From assembly GCA_022571575.1 (NCBI GenBank), contig JACZXN010000169.1, positions 1 to 5,039 of the forward strand: DNA of 5,039 nucleotides, in the 5' to 3' direction. This document shows, in pieces, positions 1-5,039 of this stretch. The translations under genes and the position numbers were made by a program. Source of the DNA: Chloroflexota bacterium (GTDB lineage Bacteria > Chloroflexota > Dehalococcoidia > UBA3495). Below the pieces are notes generated by a model, which was not told where the DNA came from, searched no databases, and saw nothing but the letters and a program-made list of their open reading frames with translations. The stretch's first letter is position 1. Each line of letters opens with the position of its first letter.

Positions 1-2
1 TT

Positions 3-3000
3 ACGCCGGTGTGTGCTGCCTGTGGTGCCGAAACCGGGGCCGGCGCCAGATTCTGCCGTGGGTGTGGCGCCAACCTGGCGGCTGATCACCCTTTGGCTGA
101 GGGCGCCTCCCCGGCGGTTCCAGCCCCCGCTCCCATCCCCAACGAGCAACCTGCCTCCTTCGCCGGTGGCCGGTACCAGGTAAAGCGGTTCCTGGGAGAG
201 GGTGGCAAAAAGAAGGTCTACCTGGCCCATGACACTACGCTGGACCGGGACGTAGCCTTCGCCCTGATCAAGGCCGAAGGCCTGGACGAGACCTCCCGCA
301 CCCGCATCCAACGGGAAGCCCAGGCCATGGGCCGTCTGGGCTCCCATCCCCATATAGTGACGGTATTCGACCTGGGGGAAGAACAAAATCAACCTTACAT
401 GGTCACCGAGCTCATGGGCGGCGGCGACGTGGAGGGTTTGATTGAGGAAGCCGACGAACACCGGCTTCCCCTGGAGCAGGCAATTGGCATCGCCGTTGAG
501 ACCTGCCGGGGTCTGGAGTTCGCCCACAGCCGGGGCATCGTCCACCGGGACCTGAAGCCGGGCAACGTGTGGCTCACTTCGGATGGTATAGCAAAGATCG
601 GCGACTTCGGCCTGGCGGTGGCCCTGGACCGATCCCGCCTGACCACCGAAGGCATGATGGTGGGCACCGTGTCCTACATGCCGCCGGAGCAGGCCATGGG
701 CGGCGAGGTTACGCCCCGGTCGGACCTGTATTCCCTGGGGGCCATGCTCTACGAGATGGTTACGGGTAGACCACCTTTCCTGGGTGATGACTCAGTTGCA
801 ATCATCGGCCAGCACATCAACACCCCGCCGGTGGCCCCTACGTGGCACAATTCGGCGTGTCCGCGGGCCTTGGACGCGCTCATCATTCGATTGCTGGCCA
901 AGGACCCCTTGGAGCGGCCCGAGTCGGCGTCGGATGTCTTGGCGGCGTTGGACGCCATCGACGTCGCCACCAGCGTGGAACAGCCTGTGGCGGCCGTTGA
1001 CGAGGCCCACGCGCTGGACAGCCTGGCCGGGGGAGTGTTCGTCGGCCGGCAACGAGAGATGGGCGACTTGAAGGCCGCACTGGAAGACGCCCTCTCTGGC
1101 CGGGGAAGATTAGTCATGCTGGTGGGCGAACCGGGCATCGGCAAGACTCGAACGGCCCAGGAGTTAGTCACCTACGCCGGCTTGAGGGGCGCCCAAGTGC
1201 TTTGGGGACGGTGCTACGAAGGAGAAGGTGCGCCGCCCTACTGGCCCTGGGTGCAAGCCATTCGGTCCTACGTCCGCAATCGGGAGCCGGAGCAGCTACG
1301 TTCGGACATGGGGGCCGGGGCCGCCGACATCGCCGAGATAGTATCCGACGTAGGGGAGCAGTTGCCAGGCCTGAATCCACCAGCCCAATTGGAGCCGGAG
1401 CAGGCCAGGTTCAAGTTGTTCGACTCCATAACCGCTTTTCTGAGGAGCGCCGGCCAGCGGCAACCCTTGGTACTGGTGCTGGACGACCTGCACTGGGCGG
1501 ACCACCCATCGCTGCTGCTGCTGGAGTTCGTGGCACGAGAGCTATCCAACGCCAGGCTGCTGATCATAGGGACTTATCGGGACGTGGAGGTATCCCGCAG
1601 GCATCCCCTGTCCCAGACCCTGGGGGAGTTGACCCGCGAACGGTTGTTCCAGCGGGTGTTGCTTAGGGGTCTTGACCGAGGCGACGTGGGCAGGTTCATC
1701 GAGTTGGTGTCCGGCGTTACCCCGCCCTCCGGGATGCTGGAAGCGGTGTACACCCAGACCGAGGGCAACCCGCTGTTTGTCACCGAGGTGGTGCGGCTGC
1801 TGGTGCAAGAGGGGGAGGTTGGGGCAACACATGCCGCACCCCTGCGGGATTCGGACACCTGGACGGTACGCATCCCTGAAGGGGTGCGGGAAGTGATCGG
1901 GCGCCGGTTGGACCGGCTGACAGAGCGGTGCAACGAGACATTGACAGTAGCGTCGGTCATCGGTCGTGAGTTTTCCTTGGATCAACTAAAACCGATCGTC
2001 GAAGATGTGACCGAAGACCGCCTCCTAGAAGTCCTGGAAGAAGCCCTCTCGGCGAGGGTCATCGAAGAGCTTCCTCAGGCGGTGGGTCGCTATCAGTTCA
2101 CCCACGCCTTGATTCAAGAAACCCTGTCTGAGGAGCTTTCCACCACCCGAAGGGTGCGGTTGCACGGGCGGATAGCGGAGGCCCTGGAAGCATTGTACGG
2201 AGATGATGCTGAGGCACACGCCGCTGAATTGGCCCACCATTTTGCCGAGGCCCAGACGTCAACGGGCCCGGACAAGCTGGTTCGCTACTCTCTGATGGCG
2301 GGAGAGCGGGCGCTGGACGGCCATGCCTACGAAGATGCACTTGCTCATTTTGAAAGGGGCTTGGTTGCCCGGGACATTTCCCTGTCCGGAACGGAGGCGG
2401 CTTCCCAGGCTGCTCCCGACGAAGAGGCCGCGGCCCTGCTGTTCGGCCTGGCACGGGCCCAGTCTGCCACAGTGGAAGCGCATCTGCTTGGGGAAGCGTT
2501 CGCCCCGCTACGCCGCGCCTTCGAGTACTACGCCGAGGCGGGGAACGTCGCCATGGCGGTGGCCGCTGCGGAGTTCCCAATCGCACCCCCAGCCTATGTG
2601 ATTCCGGGTGTCACCGAACTGGTGGCCCGTGCTCTTAGTCTGGTCCCGGCCGATTCCCACGAGGCCGGACGCCTACTCTCTCGCTACGGTGTCACCCTTG
2701 GGGTAGCGGAAGGTGACTACGAAGGGGCTCAACAGGCCCTGGGGCGGGCGATAGCCATCGCCAGGCGTGAGGGGGACGTGCCTTTGGAGGTGCAGACCCT
2801 GGCCTATGCCGGAATTGTGAGCGGGCAACACCTCAACTGGCAAGAGAGCGTAGACAACGGGCTGCGGGCCATCGAACTGGCCACCGGTGATGAAAACCCC
2901 CTTTCTCTATATTTTTCTCGCTTTTGGACCGCAGTAAGTTTACTTTCCATGGGTGATCTTGATGCGGCCCGCCCCCACGCTATGGTCTTGCGAGACCTGG

Positions 3001-3785
3001 CGGAGAGGCGAAGCACCCCTCGAGTGCTTGCTGGTCATTGCTTTTCGCAGATCACGCATCTGTCGTGCCTTGAGGGCGACTGGAGAGCAGGCCGTGAATC
3101 TAGCGACCGGGGCCTGGAGGTGTCACCCTTAGCCTTCATACTCCTAGTGTCCCGAGTTCTGTTGGAGCATGAGACGGGAGAGTCCGCCCAAGGAGAAGTC
3201 TACCTAGAGCGGCTCCTCGAGACGATGGGGCGGGCGGGGCCAGACCAATTCTTCGCGTCTGGAATGACGTCTATGACGATAGCCGCAATAGCCCGCATCA
3301 CCGGTGTCCCCGAGCGCTTGGAAGCAGCCGAGGCAGCCGCCGAGGCGACCCTCTCAACACAGTTTGCTACCCCTCTTCTCGCCACCTACGTCAAAGCCGG
3401 ATTGGCCCTGCTGGCCGTGCAGAATGGCGACCAATCTGCGGCGGCGGAGCATTACTCTTATCTGTTGGGGCAGCGAGGCACGATGATATGGACGTTTTCA
3501 TCGGTCGACCGCCTGCTCGGCCTCCTGTCTCAGACTATAGGAAACCTGGATGAGGCATCGGTTCACTTCGAGGACGCCCTGGGTTTCTGCCGCAAGGCTG
3601 GATACCGGCCCGAGTTGGCCTGGTCCTGCTGCGACTATGCAGATGCCCTTCGAGAGCGGGACGGCGAGGGTGACCGAGCCAAGGCCGTGGCTCTGCTGGA
3701 CGAGTCTTTGGCCATCTCCAGCGAGTTAGGGATGCGGCCCTTGATGGAGCGGGTGCTGTCCCGGCGGGAGCTACTGGGGGCCTAG
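3..3785 (+). CDS. Zinc-ribbon / Ser-Thr protein kinase / AAA-STAND ATPase / TPR multidomain signalling protein (5' end probably outside window)
   Basis: Predicted cytosolic signal-transducing kinase fused to an ATP-driven STAND-like switch. Residues are numbered from the GTG at 9. A zinc ribbon comes first (C2, C5, C16, C19), then a Pro/Ala-rich linker (about 33-50). The kinase domain (about 56-318) has a P-loop at 63-70, Lys88 (beta-3), Glu103 (likely alpha-C), HRDLKPGN at 179-186, DFG at 199-201 and PPE at 225-227, so the catalytic residues are present. Thr212/Thr213 lie in the activation segment. The ATPase begins with FVGR (344-347), with Walker A GEPGIGKT (373-380), Walker B ending in DDLHWAD (492-498), GTYRD (521-525) and GNPLFV (586-591). 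The rest is helical; TPR-like units are visible near 770-790, 902-938, 1140-1157, 1178-1198 and 1221-1249. The layout resembles mycobacterial PknK, but there is no HTH or membrane segment. The frame is open to the window edge (ACG CCG precede the GTG) and no Shine-Dalgarno is visible, so the start may lie a few codons upstream. The third P-loop glycine is replaced by Lys. Substrate and trigger are unknown; the domain calls are firm. Confidence 0.93.
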   Translation, partial: TPVCAACGAETGAGARFCRGCGANLAADHPLAEGASPAVPAPAPIPNEQPASFAGGRYQVKRFLGEGGKKKVYLAHDTTLDRDVAFALIKAEGLDETSRTRIQREAQAMGRLGSHPHIVTVFDLGEEQNQPYMVTELMGGGDVEGLIEEADEHRLPLEQAIGIAVETCRGLEFAHSRGIVHRDLKPGNVWLTSDGIAKIGDFGLAVALDRSRLTTEGMMVGTVSYMPPEQAMGGEVTPRSDLYSLGAMLYEMVTGRPPFLGDDSVAIIGQHINTPPVAPTWHNSACPRALDALIIRLLAKDPLERPESASDVLAALDAIDVATSVEQPVAAVDEAHALDSLAGGVFVGRQREMGDLKAALEDALSGRGRLVMLVGEPGIGKTRTAQELVTYAGLRGAQVLWGRCYEGEGAPPYWPWVQAIRSYVRNREPEQLRSDMGAGAADIAEIVSDVGEQLPGLNPPAQLEPEQARFKLFDSITAFLRSAGQRQPLVLVLDDLHWADHPSLLLLEFVARELSNARLLIIGTYRDVEVSRRHPLSQTLGELTRERLFQRVLLRGLDRGDVGRFIELVSGVTPPSGMLEAVYTQTEGNPLFVTEVVRLLVQEGEVGATHAAPLRDSDTWTVRIPEGVREVIGRRLDRLTERCNETLTVASVIGREFSLDQLKPIVEDVTEDRLLEVLEEALSARVIEELPQAVGRYQFTHALIQETLSEELSTTRRVRLHGRIAEALEALYGDDAEAHAAELAHHFAEAQTSTGPDKLVRYSLMAGERALDGHAYEDALAHFERGLVARDISLSGTEAASQAAPDEEAAALLFGLARAQSATVEAHLLGEAFAPLRRAFEYYAEAGNVAMAVAAAEFPIAPPAYVIPGVTELVARALSLVPADSHEAGRLLSRYGVTLGVAEGDYEGAQQALGRAIAIARREGDVPLEVQTLAYAGIVSGQHLNWQESVDNGLRAIELATGDENPLSLYFSRFWTAVSLLSMGDLDAARPHAMVLRDLAERRSTPRVLAGHCFSQITHLSCLEGDWRAGRESSDRGLEVSPLAFILLVSRVLLEHETGESAQGEVYLERLLETMGRAGPDQFFASGMTSMTIAAIARITGVPERLEAAEAAAEATLSTQFATPLLATYVKAGLALLAVQNGDQSAAAEHYSYLLGQRGTMIWTFSSVDRLLGLLSQTIGNLDEASVHFEDALGFCRKAGYRPELAWSCCDYADALRERDGEGDRAKAVALLDESLAISSELGMRPLMERVLSRRELLGA

Positions 3786-3832
3786 CCAAGCCGTTCATCG
3801 ACAGACATAAAGGGCGCCCGAGGAATAAGATT

Positions 3833-3837
3833 GGAGG
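3833..3837 (+). promoter_or_regulatory. Shine-Dalgarno site deciding the start of the SelA-like gene
   Basis: GGAGG lies 5 bases before the ATG at 3843. An in-frame TTG at 3831 would extend the protein by four residues (MEET), but it overlaps this site and has no ribosome binding site of its own at a suitable distance. The ATG is therefore the better start. Confidence 0.85.
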
Positions 3838-3842
3838 AAACA

Positions 3843-5006
3843 ATGGCCAGTATTTACGACGAGTTGGGAGTCCGGCCGGTGCTGAACGCCCAGGGGAACC
3901 GCACTCTGCTGGGCGGCAGCACGCCGTCGCCCGCCGTCAGGGAACTGATGGACGCCATGGGCGAGTACTACGTGGACCTGGGCGAACTGATGGACTCGGT
4001 GGCCGTCAGAATATCGGAGATGCTGGGCGTGGAGAGGTCGCTGGTCACCTCGGGCTGTGCGGCGGCCCTGGCGGTGGGCGCGGCGGCGTGCATGACCGGC
4101 GACGACCCGGAGAAGATCAGGCAGATTCCCGACGTCACGGGCATGCCCCACGAGTTCATCATCCAGAAACAGCTGCGGGTCCGGTACGACCGGTGCATGA
4201 GCATCCCCGGCGGCAAACTGGTGGAGATCGGGAATGAGAAGGAAACCACTGCGGAGGACCTTGAGGCGGCCATCGGTCCCAATACCGCCGGGGTGCATTA
4301 CCTGGCGCCGGGAAATCAGCCGGGTGCGTTATCCATAGAAGAGGTGATCCGCATAGCTCATTCCCACAACGTTCCCGTGATCGTGGACGCGGCGGGGCAG
4401 GTGTATCCCACGGACCTCCTCAGCAGGTACGTGAAGATGGGGGCCGACCTGGTGGCCTATGGCGCCAAATATTTCGGCTCCGTCAACTCCAGCGGGATAC
4501 TCACGGGGAGGGGCGATCTGGTGGACGTGGCCCGAAAACATAGCTTCATCGGCTTCGAGTCCGGCGACAGCGGTTCCTTCGGCCGGCCGATGAAGGTTGA
4601 CCGCCAGGAGGTGGTGGGGGTCTACGCGGCGCTTCGGGAGTGGCTGACCACCAACCACGAGGACCGGTTTGAGCGCTATGAGGTCCGGATAGCTGGGTTA
4701 AAAGCGGATTTAGAGGATATTCCCCATATCGAGTCATCCATGCATAGCCATCCCCCGGGGGTTCCGCCCGAGGGCCTGTTGGTCCACCTGGATTCCCAAG
4801 CCTTGGGCAAGACCGCCATCGACGTGGTGAACGAGTTGCGGGAGGGGAATCCCAGCATCTGGGTCAGGTCTCCCAACGCCCGCCCGGACGACTATCCAGA
4901 GGGCCAGAACTCCTTCGTGATACGCATGCCGACATTAAAAGAAGGCGGCGAGAAGGTCATTGCCCAGAGGCTGCGAGAGATTTTGGGAGATAGCAGTTCT
5001 CATTAA
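3843..5006 (+). CDS. SelA-like PLP-dependent enzyme (fold type I; possible amino acid/amino sugar ammonia-lyase, not a true selenocysteine synthase)
   Basis: This is a complete 387-residue soluble protein with no signal peptide. It opens with an IYDELGVRPVLNAQG motif (4-18), typical of the SelA-like family that includes D-glucosaminate-6-phosphate ammonia-lyase (DgaE). Fold-type I PLP signatures are visible: TSGCAAAL (69-76) as the likely phosphate-binding segment, Asp182 in VIVDAAG as the residue contacting the pyridine nitrogen, and Lys209 in YGAKYFGSVNSSG as the probable Schiff-base lysine, aligned by eye with the GGK segment of SelA. The HEFIIQKQLRVRYD segment resembles the IIQK...YD stretch I recall in the ammonia-lyase branch. 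E. coli SelA is about 463 residues, with an N-terminal tRNA-binding domain and an NNNAAA motif; both are absent here, and no Sec genes are visible. The gene starts 57 bases after the kinase gene on the same strand, so co-transcription is possible. Family is confident; substrate is unknown. Racemase, lyase or aldolase-type chemistry are all open. Confidence 0.9.
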   Translation: MASIYDELGVRPVLNAQGNRTLLGGSTPSPAVRELMDAMGEYYVDLGELMDSVAVRISEMLGVERSLVTSGCAAALAVGAAACMTGDDPEKIRQIPDVTGMPHEFIIQKQLRVRYDRCMSIPGGKLVEIGNEKETTAEDLEAAIGPNTAGVHYLAPGNQPGALSIEEVIRIAHSHNVPVIVDAAGQVYPTDLLSRYVKMGADLVAYGAKYFGSVNSSGILTGRGDLVDVARKHSFIGFESGDSGSFGRPMKVDRQEVVGVYAALREWLTTNHEDRFERYEVRIAGLKADLEDIPHIESSMHSHPPGVPPEGLLVHLDSQALGKTAIDVVNELREGNPSIWVRSPNARPDDYPEGQNSFVIRMPTLKEGGEKVIAQRLREILGDSSSH

Positions 5007-5039
5007 GCCCGCCGTAGGCTACTAAACTCGACGATAGAC

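Noticed and set aside
1202..2586. Several 140-160 codon frames on both strands within the kinase/ATPase gene (for example 1202-1666 +, 1542-1985 -, 2098-2586 -)
   Set aside because: They overlap conserved ATPase and repeat coding sequence, have biased Arg/Pro/Gly-rich composition and show no domain signatures.
3812..3819. Perfect palindrome GGGCGCCC in the intergenic gap
   Set aside because: It has no loop and no following T-run, so it is not a terminator. An 8-base GC palindrome is unremarkable in GC-rich DNA, and there is no second copy to support an operator.
3798..3831. Possible promoter in the gap: TCGACA (3798-3803) with TAAGAT (3826-3831)
   Set aside because: The spacing is 22 bases, too long for a sigma-70 type promoter, and the -10 candidate runs into the ribosome binding site region.
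3795..4298. A 167-codon open frame on the - strand opposite the start of the PLP enzyme gene
   Set aside because: It lies fully antisense to a well-supported gene, its translation is His/Arg/Gly-rich with no recognisable motif, and such frames arise easily as shadows in GC-rich coding DNA.
3843..5006. Calling the gene selA
   Set aside because: The protein is short, lacks the SelA N-terminal domain and NNNAAA motif, and no selenocysteine machinery is visible.
5006..5022. Short inverted repeat AGCC...GGCT after the stop of the PLP enzyme gene
   Set aside because: The stem is only four base pairs and no T-tract follows, so it does not support a terminator call.
1..5039. A defence island or mobile element interpretation of the STAND/TPR protein
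   Set aside because: STAND ATPases can act in phage defence, but there is no nuclease, protease, TIR or other effector, no transposase or integrase, and no repeat boundaries. The kinase-AAA-TPR layout fits a regulatory protein of the PknK type better.

Overview
The window is about 60% GC or higher by eye and holds two genes on the + strand, with almost no non-coding DNA. The style of the proteins suggests a bacterium, plausibly Chloroflexota (SAR202 / Dehalococcoidia-like environmental lineages), where I recall similar kinase-ATPase-TPR giants and SelA-like PLP enzymes. There is no rRNA or marker gene here, so this placement is inference only.

Positions 1-3785 carry one very long reading frame of at least 1258 codons. 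It encodes a multidomain signalling protein: an N-terminal four-cysteine zinc ribbon, a proline/alanine-rich linker, a eukaryotic-like Ser/Thr protein kinase, an AAA/STAND-type ATPase with intact Walker A and B motifs, and a long helical C-terminal half with TPR-like repeats. No transmembrane segment or C-terminal helix-turn-helix is visible. The 5' end is ambiguous, because the frame is open to the window edge and the only visible start is a GTG at 9 without a visible ribosome binding site. The closest well-known layout is that of mycobacterial PknK (kinase plus AAA plus MalT-like region).

A 57-bp gap (3786-3842) follows, with a clear Shine-Dalgarno site (GGAGG) just before the ATG at 3843. 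I see no convincing promoter or terminator in the gap.

Positions 3843-5006 encode a complete 387-residue fold-type I PLP-dependent enzyme of the SelA-like group. It has a plausible Schiff-base lysine and a pyridine-binding aspartate, but it lacks features of genuine selenocysteine synthase. A lyase or related amino acid/amino sugar activity is more likely than Sec-tRNA synthesis. The last 33 bases (5007-5039) hold nothing recognisable.

The two genes are co-directional and closely spaced, so co-transcription is possible. A functional link between the kinase/ATPase and the PLP enzyme is not shown by the sequence. I see no mobile element, CRISPR array, RNA gene or defence cassette.
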